The notes under the pieces are model-generated. The model searched no databases. It was not told where the DNA came from and worked only from the letters and a program-made list of their open reading frames with translations. Below are positions 44,043 to 54,899 of a stretch of 64,000 bases of DNA, in pieces. Positions within the stretch are counted from its first letter, which is position 1; each line of letters starts with the position of its first letter. The stretch covers positions 32,746,129 through 32,810,128 of the forward strand of contig NW_024037059.1 in the NCBI RefSeq assembly GCF_015706575.1, given 5' to 3'. Origin of the DNA: Patiria miniata. Taxonomy: Eukaryota > Echinodermata > Asteroidea > Valvatida > Asterinidae. Position numbers and translations under genes: made by a program.

Positions 44043-44782
44043 AGGTGATATTGGTTGGTTGTGATAATGCCCTCTTGTGGTGGCAGTTTATCGCGGCGGG
44101 TTAATTATCACGTATATATAGAACCATAAAAACATCTAGCCCCTAGACTAGGTAATCAGCCAACAATCAGCATGTTTTTTTTCTTAAAAATGCTTGTAGA
44201 CCCATAATGAATGGATTATTCCAACATTGATGCTGTAATATATTATTCCACAACTTACCAAAGCTGTGTGCAGAATGGCTTATTCCATTTTCTCAAAAGA
44301 GTATTAAGTGGGCCTTGAGCGAATTGTTTTTGTTTTTGCCCCAAGGCCGAGTCACATCCTACCTGCATTACTAGTATGCACTTCATTACTACCGGTAGTA
44401 TGCACTCACCTGAATGAAGTTACTCGTAGAAAGTTATCTCACTGTGTAATTCAATGGCAGTTGTCACGCTGTTACCAAAAAAAGTAACAGCGTGACCTCT
44501 TTTTAATTGAAATAATTAATTAACAATACGTAATATATTTACTTTGGTGCATGCATGTTATGTGCCTGTGGAAGTATGATTTGCATTGTGAGTATTATTT
44601 AATTCCTTCTTATAAAATTTAAAGAAATATTAAAAATGAGCTCTTTTTCATTAACAGTAAGACGTTTCTGGGAAATATTAATTAGGTGGTCACTGAAGCA
44701 AAAGTTAATATGCAAATTGTTGTTTTCATATAAGCTATTAAGAATAAGTATGAAACTTCATGTAACTTTTAAAAAACTATAA
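44043..44782. other. Unassigned sequence with a GTCACGCTGTTAC hairpin
   Basis: Contains the perfect hairpin GTCACGCTGTTAC/GTAACAGCGTGAC at 44463-44496 (loop of eight, mostly A). No gene is seen. Confidence 0.4.
44463..44496. repeat. 13-bp perfect hairpin GTCACGCTGTTAC
   Basis: The arms 44463-44475 and 44484-44496 are exact inverses. The same word occurs singly near 40384 (GTAACAGCGTGACACCAAAA) and, altered, twice near 40583-40608. Its inverse, TTTTGGTGTCACGCTGTTAC, resembles the motif repeated in the 13.98-15.65 kb element. Confidence 0.85.
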
Positions 44783-45625
44783 TTGGCTGTTTCGGCAAAC
44801 ATGCCGAAACAGCCTTTGTTTTCGTTAAGATTACTTTTTTTTCCCCAGTCATTTTGCCCATAGAATTTGTACACGTTTATTTGTTCCCGGAACTTTGGGC
44901 ATTAAAATCAATCCGATTGCCTTTATACTTGCACACACTTAGACCAGGACCTGCAGATATGTGTTGACCATTGATGTCATCGCGTGTCATGTGGCGTCAC
45001 ATTAAAGGTGCATATTATGAAGGCCTATATCTACAGAACTACAGGTCCGATTGGGTTGAAAGTTGGCATGTACCTAGACCAGGATGTGTTATAGATGAAA
45101 AATTAAGTGACGTCACGATGACGTTAAAGATTAATAGATATAATCTTTGAAAATCAATATAAAATCAACCGTGAGAGATCTGAACATGACTTTTGCGGCA
45201 ATTAAAAGAATAATCCAGGGTCTTCATTACTGATATTACGTCCAACATCGCGTGACCCTTCCTTCTAGTTGAAACCAGAAGTTTTTTTTGTAATTTAAAT
45301 TGGTAAAAGATGTGAACTTGCTTTCAATGACGTATGTTCTGGCAAAATTCTTCATTACAAAAAAAAAAATAACGGTGACGTCATCAAAAGTTAGAGCGCC
45401 TTCTAGCGGCAGGTTGTTATAGATGATTATAGATGAAAATTGATGTGACGCCATCATGACATCATCACGTGACATGCGACGTCATAATTCAAAGCCCTAT
45501 GAAAATGTAATCACATATTTATATGCCACCATTTATTATAAACAGAACTCTACAACCTTCCTGGATGGAACTTATACTTGAAACTTTACATGTCACATGT
45601 CACAATAAAGTTGCTGAAACAGCCC
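44783..45625. mobile_element. Dispersed repeat with CACTTCCGG-type core, reverse copy
   Basis: It begins with the hairpin GGCTGTTTCGGCA/TGCCGAAACAGCC (44784-44813) and ends near GCTGAAACAGCC (about 45613). The middle (about 45119-45475) is the reverse complement of sequences at 47968-48060, 48335-48550 and 54015-54235. All share GATTTTATATTGATTTTCAA, a TTCCGGTT...CCGGAAGGAAGGGTCACG-like hairpin and GAAAGCAAGTTCACATC. It contains several GACGTCA/TGACGTCAT words. No protein is encoded. The exact ends and class are uncertain. Confidence 0.65.
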
Positions 45626-45724
45626 TGTGTTTGTCCACAAACATAAGTCTATTTTTTTGTGTGTCAGTGAGCAGCATAAATAATCCACACAATTTGTGAA
45701 ATTATTAGGATTTCATTAATGCTA

Positions 45725-46563
45725 ATTAATAAATACCTTGGAGAGTTGATGGTTTCTGATTGGTCGAGACTCGATCACGTGGCCGGGCATTAACGGTGAT
45801 AATGGACCGGCTTCAAAGATCAAGCAAATAAATGGCCCCTGAACCAACATTGATCCAGCCCCGTTCAGCCCCATGCAAGCCAATGATTGGTCAAAATATA
45901 GTAACAGTCCTGCGGTAGCTTGTAACAATAGAGCACTGCACATGCACTCAACCCCCATCGCGTGAGACTGACGCGCGCGTACGCAACACAGTTGCTAGGT
46001 TTGCGTGCGTGCGCGCGCGTAATGAAGTTTTGAAATGACATCGTCAGATCGTACATGCAGTGCAGTATATATACTAACCGAGGATGTTTACGATGAAAGC
46101 GTAGATCTACGATTTATTTTCTTTGAACACTTCACCCACTGACATATTTACCTTTCCTAAACCAAGCATCTTTGTAATTCCGGACACAAGGAATGTGTAA
46201 ACGAGATTTCAGCTTCCTCCATCAGGTAAAGATATGAAAACATTGTTGTAATTTGTTTCGCTACGGCAGCAGTTTCTGTTGAGTTTACGCCGTTATAGCT
46301 GTTAAGCTAAAATATTGCCCATGAACATGAACACAAAAAAGTCTGGAAATATCACCGAAAGAAAGTCACAAAATTGGAGCATTTTAACTGTTTATTTCGT
46401 TAAAAAGGTATTTATTAATGGGAATAACAGTGTGAGGATCCAGTCTTCACTGCGTGATAATGACCGGGTGTGGGGGTGACCGCTGTTAATGGACCTACAG
46501 CGGTCACCCCCACACCCGGTCATGATCACGCAGTGATGACCAGCTCCTCACACTGTTATTCCC
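45725..46563 (-). mobile_element. Palindrome-capped MITE, family P, copy 3 (inverted)
   Basis: The body runs from TTAATAAATACC (about 45727) to GGTATTTATTAA (46407-46418). It contains the inverse of GACTCGACCAATCAGAAACC and CGCGCGCG-rich sequence. It is followed by a hairpin with 67-base arms 46420-46486 and 46497-46563, beginning GGGAATAACAG and ending TTATTCCC. Compared with copy 1 it is in the opposite orientation, and its palindrome arms are different in sequence except at the GGGAATAA ends. A GCATGC/CGCGCGCG-rich core is retained. Confidence 0.8.
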
Positions 46564-46889
46564 TTATTCAAAATGCAAAATCAAAGGTGTAATCTTGTGG
46601 ATTTTTCAAAATTATGGTTGTTTCTCAAAATTTCAGACTTTCAGCTTTATTTTGATCCCAAATTAATCAAGAAATAACAATTTTGAAAATTCAGGTGTCA
46701 TGTCCACCTTTGCATGGATTGCCCTCTAGCCCGAAAAGTGTTCAGTATTCACGTCCTCGTATTAGTTCCGTAGAACTGCATAGACCGAGGAAAATATGGC
46801 TGCCCATCAGAGCCCGGCAGCTGGGGGTTCCTGTGGGTACGTTGTGGAAAAATTTTAGGAAGGTGCCACATGCAGACTCTGCGGATCCG

Positions 46890-47600
46890 TGAACCAATTT
46901 CACTGTCTCCAATTGACGAGTATCGTGTGCAAATTATATTCATGAATGCTCACAAAAACCAGATGATCCATGTTGTCACGCCTCATTGACTCCCAATAGG
47001 AAGCCACAGAGGTTGTGCACTGGGTATGCTGGATGCAGGCTTGCAAGCTGCAGAAGTTGCAGGACACTTGCAGGTGCATCCAAGCATGATTTCCAGACTT
47101 GTTGTTCGTTAACGCAACACAGCCAGCGTTAGTGACCTTCCAAGAAGTGGGCAACCTCGAGTGACATCTCCATGCCAGGAACGCCATATTGTCCTGCATC
47201 GGATAATACTGTCTGGATCAACAGACAGACGGCCAGAGAGACACCTGGTACCCATAACAACGGGATCAGTGACCAGACAGTCAGAAACAGACTTCGGAGT
47301 GCCGAGTTCAGATGGCACAGGCCTTACACCTCACAAGCGAGACAGGGCAACAACGTCTTCAATGGGCCTCCCAATATTGCGACTGGACACAAAGAATGCG
47401 GAACCAGGACCTCATTATTGATGAATCACATTTTTGACTCTCCAATTCTGATGGAAGTGTCATGGCGTACAGGAGACCAGGCAAACGATACTGGGATGTT
47501 ACAGTTGTGGAGCATACAGATGGGGAGGACCAAGCATCAGGGTTTGGGCAGGAATGTCTCAGACAGACACACACGTTTACGTTACATACCTAGTGTGGAC
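46890..47600 (+). pseudogene. Tc1-type transposase fossil
   Basis: Forward frames together follow a Tc1 transposase. GMLDAGLQAAEVAGHLQVHP and SMISRLVVR form the first helix-turn-helix (about 47025-47110). SVSDLPRSGQPRVTSPCQER is the linker and GRPR-like hook (about 47120-47180). TPGTHNNGISDQTVRNRLRS is the second helix-turn-helix (47235-47295). The catalytic region reads LIIDESH (about 47412-47432, the second acidic position of the DDE triad) and YRRPGKRYWDVTVVEHTDG (about 47465-47520). The first Asp and final Glu blocks are not readable. Stops and at least three frameshifts make it dead. No flanking TIR was identified. Confidence 0.85.
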
Positions 47601-47924
47601 ATTCCTTTGTTTTCATGTAGAAAACAAAAACCTGTGAAGAAAACTCATTTTAATCACACTGTGAAAACTCTTTCAACCCACATTTTTTTTCTATGATTCC
47701 CTCGAGTGTTTCTCTTCATTTTGCAATGGATAAACCTAACCCAAAAATGTCTCTAAACCTGTTTTCCAGAGAGGGGAAAACCTTGTGTGGACGTGGGCAA
47801 GTCCACACAACATCGCTGCTACCTGGTTTATGTGCACCTTTTTGTTTGAAAGTCCACACAGTGAATGTAATGCTTGTTCATACATACAGACATACATAAC
47901 TGGTACATACACACAGAAGGAATA
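47601..47924. other. Unassigned sequence
   Basis: Could include the remaining end of the Tc1 element. No terminal repeat is found and no gene is seen. Confidence 0.35.
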
Positions 47925-47967
47925 CGCTATCGCAATATCCCCCTCCGGCTTACAGCCAGGGGGATAA
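47925..47967 (-). repeat. Short palindromic repeat (partner 34408-34448)
   Basis: CGCTATCGCAATATCCCCCT followed by CCGGCTTACAGCCAGGGGGA is the exact reverse complement of 34408-34448. It abuts a copy of the CACTTCCGG-family repeat (from GATCCTGGATTATTCTATCA). This suggests that the hairpin and that repeat may belong together. Confidence 0.75.
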
Positions 47968-48550
47968 AAATGAAGATCCTGGATTATTCTATCAACTCCT
48001 GTGAAAAGCAAAATCAGATCTCTCACAGTTGATTTTATATTGATTTTCAAAGATTAAAGCTAGAAATCTTTAGTTGTTGTAATCTAATACAGGATGACAT
48101 TATCCTGATGTCATTACCAGAAAGCTTGAGCGCTATGAAGCAAACATCTGGATTAAATCTCTCGCGGTTGATTTTTCAGCAATTTTTTTGAGGTTTAAAG
48201 GTATTTACATTGTTGGCAACTTCGCCACACTCTTCAACTGATTATTTATTTTAAATATTTTTGAACCTGCTGTTATAGGGCGCTGTAACATTTTATGACA
48301 TCACCATTAATTTTGTTTGTAAAGAACAACTTAGTCAGAGCATACATCGTTGAAAGCAAGTTCACATCCTTCACCAATTTTAAATTACCAGGCACTTCCG
48401 GTTTTAACCGGAAGGAAGGGTCACGTGATTTTGCACATAATATCAAAAACTAAGACCCTGCATTATTCTATAAATTCTCGTAAAAATCAAGTTCAGGTCT
48501 CTCAGGGTTGATTTTATATTGATTTTTAAAGATTAAATCTATTAATCTTA
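47968..48550 (+). repeat. CACTTCCGG-family repeat, two adjacent partial copies
   Basis: GATTTTATATTGATTTTCAA with flanking sequence occurs at about 48030-48060 and again (as TTGATTTTTAA) at about 48508-48540. Between them lies the core GGCACTTCCGGTTTTAACCG plus GAAGGAAGGGTCACGTGATT at about 48390-48428. The same core is at 54055-54095 and, inverted, at 45255-45300. Partial tandem arrangement suggests deletion or unequal exchange between copies. Confidence 0.65.
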
Positions 48551-48812
48551 AACAGTTTCTCAGACTGGACACATGGCCATTCTAGACCAATGAAATTACA
48601 GAATCCAAGCACACACTATAAACAAGTCAGGTGTGTTTACAAACACAAATGCCCCGCAACCGTGACTGTTCCCATGACCTAACACCACTCTTTTAACATC
48701 AACTTACATGTACATGTACTTGGGTCACATGGAACGTTCATTGACAGCATTAGTGTTTTCTGTAGGTTTTATATAAATTAATCCCTATGTTCTCAGAATA
48801 AATACAAGATTT

Positions 48813-49316
48813 CTATTGTTTTAGCCACTGTGACCTTGACCCTTGATATTTTGGCCCAAAATGCAATAGGCTTCTTAGGATTACCAAGAACAATCCACAA
48901 ACCAAATTTGAAGTTCACATGTACAGTATTTCTCAAGTTATCGCGCTGACAAAATTCTTTTGTTTTAGCCGCTGTGACCTTGACCCTTGACCTTTCAACC
49001 CCCAATGCAATAGGCTTCGTAGGATTGCCAAGAACAATCCACAAACCAAATTTGAAGTTCACATGTAAAGTATTTCTCAAGTTATCGCGCTGAAAAATTT
49101 CTTTTGTTATAGCCACTGTGACCTTGACCCTTGACCTTTCGGCCCCCAATGCAGTAGGCTTCTTAGGATTGCCAAGAACAATCCACAAACCAAATTTGAA
49201 GTTCACATGTACAGTATTTCTCAAGTTATCGCGCTGACAAAATTCTTTTGTTTTAGCCACTGTGACCTTGACCCTTGACCTTTCAACCCCCAATGCAATA
49301 GGCTTCTTAAAATCCA
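48813..49316 (+). repeat. 144-bp satellite, ~3.5 copies
   Basis: CACTGTGACCTTGACCCTTG and the sequence after it recur with an exact period of 144 bases (TGTGACC at 48829, 48973, 49117 and 49261). Because 144 is divisible by three, a 230-codon reverse frame runs through the array as a 48-residue repeat. This is a by-product, not a gene. TGACCTTGACC-type satellites are widespread in marine invertebrates. Confidence 0.95.
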
Positions 49317-49329
49317 TATATCTATTTCG

Positions 49330-49475
49330 TGAAAAACTTGTGGGGTACCAAAACGGTACCCCCAAGTCGGAGGGCATTCCTTGTGGGGTACCTCCCATTG
49401 TTCCGGTACCCCACAAGGCAGTGTTTGTACACGCACCCACGCACACACACACCCACCCACCCACCACCCAACCAC
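49330..49475. repeat. GGTACC inverted words and AC-rich microsatellite
   Basis: GTGGGGTACC and GGTACCCC words occur four times in both orientations (49340-49415), giving several small hairpins. They are followed by an AC/ACCC-rich microsatellite (about 49432-49475). Confidence 0.8.
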
Positions 49476-49564
49476 GGAAGGACAAGGCGGAAACAGTATG
49501 CCCCTTTGGCTTTGCCGCGGGGCATAAAAAGCATTTTATACCACTGTAGGTCTCAAAGCACTAC

Positions 49565-49805
49565 ACAATTATTACCCTGTTCATCTGGCCATCAGACCAG
49601 TTTTTTATTTGCCACAACTCAAGATCAGCGCAATCTGGTCCTTACATATACAGGTACCCCTTTATACTCCTGGGTGGAGAGAGGCAACTGTAGTAAAGTG
49701 TCTTGCCCAAGAACACAAGCACCATGTTTCCTGTCAGGGTTCGAACTCATGTACCATGGCACATGAGTTGAACACCATAACCATAGGACCACAGCACTCT
49801 ACCTA
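49565..49805 (-). mobile_element. tRNA-derived SINE candidate
   Basis: On the minus strand a tRNA-like head starts near 49797 (GTGGTCCTATGGTTATGGTG) and carries GAGTTCGAACCCTG as a B box. The body then reads GTGTTCTTGGGCAAGACACT then TTACTACAGTTGCCTCTCTC CACCCAGGAGTATAAAGGGG. This body is the kind found in widespread invertebrate and lower-vertebrate tRNA-SINEs. The head contains an extra inverted word (AACTCATG/CATGAGTT). It is intact enough to recognise but not necessarily active. Confidence 0.65.
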
Positions 49806-51041
49806 AACTGGTTTTGGAAATGATCATGGAAATCGTGCCATGTGTAGTTTTTGTGTCATCACTTTCTGGAGTGCTTCAAACACTTGACTAATGGGAGCAT
49901 TTAAGTAAGGAGTTTAGAGGATTAAATTCATTTTCAATAATAATCACCTTGACTCTAAAACCAATGGCATCCAACCTTTCATGCTGAGCCTTAAGAGTGT
50001 CTTCAGACTAATGTCTTACGAAAAATGACAAAGTACCGGTATATTGGTGAGGCTGGAAAAGATTGATAGATATTGCGCACACCAGTGTTACAATTTTCAA
50101 AATTGAACGTAGCAAGGCCTATTTTTCCAATTTCAACTAAAAGTAATAAACATATCACAATGACTTTTACCAGACACTTGGATCAATATAGGGGAAATAA
50201 ATCCTGAAAGTTGCATGAAGATACCGTCTTCCAAACGGGAGAAATTAATTTTCAAAGATTTCACCCGCCAACGTGAACATGTCTGTGTACATGTAGTTTC
50301 ATTCAAAATAAAGTGTTACGTGACCTTTAGAAATCGCCCTTCGCAACCATATGGCTGTAAGGGCTGCATTATACACAAGCTTTGCTGTGTATCCAAATGT
50401 AGTCAATAGTGGACCTTGAAAATAGAGCATAATAGGGTCCACGACATGGTGAAGGTCTATAGTTAGAAATCATGTACAAAACCACTGGGGTTTCTTCAAA
50501 CAAATATGAGCCTGTCCATGATATCAAAATCTCAGTACCCCACAGGTTTGAGACTTTATTGAAAACAAAAGTCAACAAAAATATCGTGAACCATACAAAT
50601 TTCCTAATCTGATAGATCATACATCGAGACACATTTGTTTTGTTGCGACAGTCACTGGACCATTGCTTCCAGGATTACAGGGAGGTTAATTATAGGTGAA
50701 TTAAAAATGCAAACAAAAGCTTGATCAAAGCAGTTAGGTATTCGAAAGTTAATCGGGCGAGGTGGTGAAGTGGGTGACGGGGCAAAGCCATCTCTTACAA
50801 TGTGAACTAGAAAGCACTCAGAGAGCGCAAACCTCTGCCAAGGCTCAACAATTCCCCGCCATATTGTCAGTACACCCAAAAGAAATACTCACATATCCAC
50901 TAGACTTCCATACTTTGTAAACCGTAACTGAAAAATTAAATCATTTTTTTTTATTAATTCTTTTACACTGTAGCGACTGCCCATTTAACTTTAACTATGT
51001 GCAACCCACTGCCAAGGTCAACGGGTCAAGCATATTGACAA
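49806..51041. other. Unassigned sequence
   Basis: No gene or recognised repeat. Probably intron or intergenic DNA. Confidence 0.4.
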
Positions 51042-51710
51042 TGTTTTCACGAAGTGAAAAAAATCAATAATTTTTTGATTTTGAGTTTTGCTGGCCAATT
51101 TATTGCACTTGACAAAAAGAAGAATTTGGCTGAGTTTCAAAGCGAAATATTGTTTACTTTTGTAATTATCGTAAGCAAACATTTGACAAAATGCCTGAAA
51201 TACGTGTTTTTCTGTTTTCACAAAGTGACAAAAACTTACCTCGTTAGCAGGGCCAGAGGAGTAATGCATATTCTCTACACACGCGTTAGGATGGGAGTGG
51301 ACGTGCGCGCCGTGAACGATGTTGATAAAGAACAGACACGCGCGCGCTGCAGTGCGTAAGACGTGCAGATGTAATAATTTCTTAGAACGTTTTATTATTT
51401 TCACGAAGTGACGAAGAGTGTGTACAACTTAATGGGACAAAAAAAGTGAGGCCTCTAGGTTTTGCTGTTTTCACGGGGTGAAGATTATCTTCATTGATCT
51501 TTATTAATGAATTACAGTTTAATTAAGAGAGACTTCTAATAAACAACTTTGAAGAACATAGCATACGTTACTTGCCAATGCAAGAATTTCCTAAATCCAT
51601 AACTAACAACTAGTCGAAAAGGTGTTTTGAAAAAAGGATTAACTCCAAATGTGATTATCTCGGAATGACCTTTTTGCATGGTATTGAGGTTTTTGTCACT
51701 TCGTGAAAAC
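51042..51710. repeat. Cluster of TTTTCACGAAGTGA-like words
   Basis: TTTTCACGAAGTGA or close variants occur at about 51043 (TTTTCACGAAGTGA), 51217 (TTTTCACAAAGTGA), 51400 (TTTTCACGAAGTGA), 51468 (TTTTCACGGGGTGA) and, inverted, at about 51697 (TCACTTCGTGAAAA). Spacing is irregular (70-230 bases) and the DNA between is not similar. The core TCACTTCGTGA is itself palindromic. Related words recur at 59.7-60.2 kb. Confidence 0.65.
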
Positions 51711-51889
51711 ACCGTTGATATACGTGGCATTGTACTTGACTGGTTGTGTTTGCACACATTCCCCACTCCCAGTCCACACGGTGTGTGCCCCAAACGCTCA
51801 TGTACACTGCACACTGCGTTACCCACACAGGTACGTACATGTATATAGACACAGGCAATCTTTTCTACACAAAATGTGGTGAAGAATCC

Positions 51890-52110
51890 TTACAAAAATC
51901 CTGGATCCTCACCCAGATCCCATCTAATAGATTCGCACTTGTACCAAGGACTGCCCCTACACAAATTTTCATGGAAATCCGTCCACAACTCTTCGAGTTA
52001 TCCTGTCCACAGACAAACCAACCTACCAACCAACCAACAAACAAACAAACCGACACCCGTGAAAACATAACCTCACTGGCGGAGGTTATAAGAATGGATG
52101 TTTCTACTTG
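51890..52110 (+). repeat. Dispersed repeat ending in an AACC/AAAC microsatellite and GGCGGAGGTTATAA
   Basis: The sequence ATTTTCATGGAAATCCGTCC...GAGTTATCC, a CCAA/AACA microsatellite (about 52013-52050), then CTCACTGGCGGAGGTTATAA, follows a layout familiar from dispersed repeats of marine invertebrates. Only one copy is present here, so the call rests on general familiarity and the internal microsatellite. Confidence 0.5.
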
Positions 52111-53237
52111 CATACCAAATTTGAAGAAAATGAAGCATTGCATGTTTGAGATTGGGGGGGGGGAACCATTCTCTCAGGCTGTGAAACGAGAAAAATGGCT
52201 ATTTAAGGTTTATAGGGAACCCTCTTACGAAATTTAACCTGAACGGAAGTTGCTGTTGCCTGCTTGAAACCATAGCATCTATTTCCTATGCAAGTTACCT
52301 TGATCTTTGGTTCTTTGGTCCAAGCCCAATCCCAGTTTTCTTTTTGAAATGACCCTTTACTTACTGAGTTTTATGATAATAATACGGGTTACATTAATAC
52401 TCCTGAATCCAACCAATAGGATCCATACACTTTTAACCCAACCATGGTATTATAAACATCATTGTCAATGCATGGACACAGCCCTGGAATGGAATGATTT
52501 TTGTCAACTCAATATGTGATAACTGGGCATATCCATTCAATTAAGTGCTCTCACTTCTAGAGTTGTTCCCCCTCTCCCTTTGAATCTTAGAAAATACTGC
52601 AGGGACATACACTAGTCTTTTTCACACTAAATCTAGTCGAAACCCATTCAAAATGATACTGGATGAAATGGTAGTGTTCAACAACTTGCCATTATTGCAG
52701 GGCTACCACTTTCACTATTTGGTATATGCACAGAGCCTACATGTGTGGCTGAGGTGACACCGGGAAACTAAGTACTTAAATCAATGCATAAATAGTTATA
52801 AATGTAAGATGAAAGACATTGCCATGATCAAAATATGAGTATGTCTCCTTGATAAAGTTTGCTATGGTGAAATGCTTATTGGTACAAATTTATATTAATA
52901 GAGCTAAGCTAGTTCCTCTTTTATGTTTTTCAACAGTCTATGCAATGAATCCCTTTTATGTGATTATAGACCCAACAATTAGCCCCGTACCCTGACTCAT
53001 CTACCCTCTTGCCCACCCTTGGTTAGTTTCATTGCACCTTCAAACATTTTGAGGCAAGGATTTCACTTTAATTTTGTTGGTACACTCATATTTCTAGAAC
53101 CTTCACTTTCTAAAGACATGATGAGGTATTTAACATTTTTCTTTACTTGGGTTTAATACTTCATAGTGTGGTATATTATATATAGGGGCAAATGTACTAA
53201 AAATGGCATGGATGGTTTGCCTTCAACGTTTACATAC
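52111..53237. other. Unassigned AT-rich sequence, probably intron
   Basis: No gene, known element or long repeat is seen. It lies just 3' (minus strand) of the exon candidate at 53238-53344. Confidence 0.4.
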
Positions 53238-53344
53238 CTTTGACTGAGAAAACTTTAGCCCAACACCTTCCATGGTAACTTGCAGAAGGCCACCTTGACC
53301 ACTCTTAACATCTTGAATAGGAAATTCTCCCCCTAACTCTGGCT
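53238..53344 (-). CDS. Internal exon candidate of an unidentified host gene
   Basis: On the minus strand an acceptor (TATATATTGTAG) is followed by 107 bases open in one frame only. A GTATGT donor comes next. Translation begins [18 protein letters not shown] after two bases completing a split codon, and ends [13 protein letters not shown] exactly on a codon boundary. The other two frames contain stops. The exit phase (0) equals the entry phase of the candidate at 10913-10982 on the same strand, so the two may be neighbouring exons of one gene across a ~42-kb intron. The pyrimidine tract is weak. I do not recognise the protein. Confidence 0.55.
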
Positions 53345-54014
53345 CTACAATATATAACAAATCAATATATAGTACACAAAGGTTATAATCAATCACCATG
53401 ATGTAAAATTAAAACAAATCCATAACACTTTTAACCATTAACAATAGTGTGTTGTTGATTAAAAATGGCACACAGAAAACAGACATTTCAATTCAGATGA
53501 TTTTTATTTCAGATAGAATTGTTGGGCTGCAAAAAAGGTCTCCTTCAAGAAAGTGTGAAAGCGGTTGCAGCAATGGAGTTGGCAACCACACAAGACGGTC
53601 TTGATGGCAGAAAAGAACTATTCCTTCATATGATAAAAAGGCCTTAACTCAAGTTAGAAACATGAAGAGTGGTAACAAGCTGAGCATGACCAGGTCGCAA
53701 AATACCAGATGATCCTTATTACTTTTGTAAAGAGAGGCAGACCCAAATACATCCAATGGGTGCATGTCTAAAAAAAGTATCTTACATGTGTACCTGCTTC
53801 AGAGGAAAGAAGGACACACTAAAATACTTAAACTAGAAGCCTAACACAGATCCAATACTAACTAGAGACAGAGCTCACATCTTTTTCATATGTCATAAAC
53901 TTTGCCACAATAATCAACTGAAAATTCATTTTAAACATTTTTTTTCAACCTGCAGCTAGACGACATTACCGTTATTTCTTTTCTTAAGTACAACATAGCA
54001 AGAGACTATAGTTG
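53345..54014. other. Unassigned sequence, probably intron
   Basis: Nothing recognised. Confidence 0.35.
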
Positions 54015-54235
54015 TTTAAAGCAAGTTCACACCTTTTCCACTTTCAAATTATAAGGCACTTCCGGATTGGACCGGAAGGAAGGGTCACGTGATTAGGCGC
54101 ACACAAGATAAAATGAAGATCCTAAATTATTCTATCAACTCCCGCAAAAGTCAAGTTCAGGTCTCACAAGGTTGATTTATATTGATTTTCAAAGATTAAA
54201 TCTAGAAATCTTTACTAGCTTGTAATTTAACACCC
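54015..54235 (+). repeat. CACTTCCGG-family repeat, forward copy
   Basis: GGCACTTCCGGATTGGACCG followed by GAAGGAAGGGTCACGTGATT (about 54055-54095), then GATCCTAAATTATTCTATCA and TTGATTTTCAAAGATTAAAT, align with 48.3-48.55 kb and, inverted, with 45.1-45.5 kb. Divergence between copies is substantial. Confidence 0.75.
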
Positions 54236-54661
54236 GATGATGTCATCATGAGTCAGAGTAATATGCACCACTTGACTAAAGGCTCGCATTTGTTGAGTTA
54301 CCAACACTTGGTGATCGGGCCAAAACTATGTCATAGGACATTGCCCAATTGTGAATATGTTTATGTCAGAACGGAAAAAGGATCATGAAATTCAGCCTTT
54401 CCAGTCAGCAGTTAAAATGTGCGAACTGAATTCTGATTTAGATCAGAGAGGATACATGTTCATCATGAGGTGAAAAGAACTTCTGAAAATATAGAATTTA
54501 TCATGCACCTTTAGTCGGGTAGGATGACATCGCAGCATTTTGAAGTGCAAGGTCAACAAGGTACTGGGTATCATTATTTTGTGGTAAAAGATAGTCATTA
54601 GACACAGATCAAATGACGGATTTGAATTTTAAAGAAACAAAAAAACTCCCCCCATCAAAGT

Positions 54662-54885
54662 GTGGGCCGATTCTACTAGCGAATACTTACCCGTAGAATA
54701 TCACTACATATGGCTTATTCCCTGAAGGGTGCTAGCCATATGCTAAGATTTATTACCCACAGTACCTTGCCATACTTCCTCTTTTCTCGAGCATAAGATG
54801 CGTAAGTGAACGCGTACGTGAGAGTGGAGAGGCGGGTGGGCACTCTACAAGAGTAGTCGCTAGTAGAATCAGCCCACACGATGGG
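54662..54885 (-). repeat. DIRS-type terminal segment, copy 1
   Basis: This ~224-base block is similar to 60335-60553. It is bounded by GTGTGGGCCGATTCTACTAG and its inverse (CTAGTAGAATCAGCCCACAC). It contains CTTACCCGTAGAATATCACT and, on the minus strand, a stretch ending the recombinase region (GGTAATAAATCTTAGC). In both places it lies directly downstream of a DIRS coding fossil, so it is most likely the element's terminal repeat. The block could also be a MITE built from it. Confidence 0.7.
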
Positions 54886-54899
54886 GGGAGGGGGGGGGG

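Noticed and set aside
48793..49485. 230-codon reverse-strand frame
   Set aside because: It runs through a 144-bp satellite whose length is divisible by three; its repeats follow from the DNA array.
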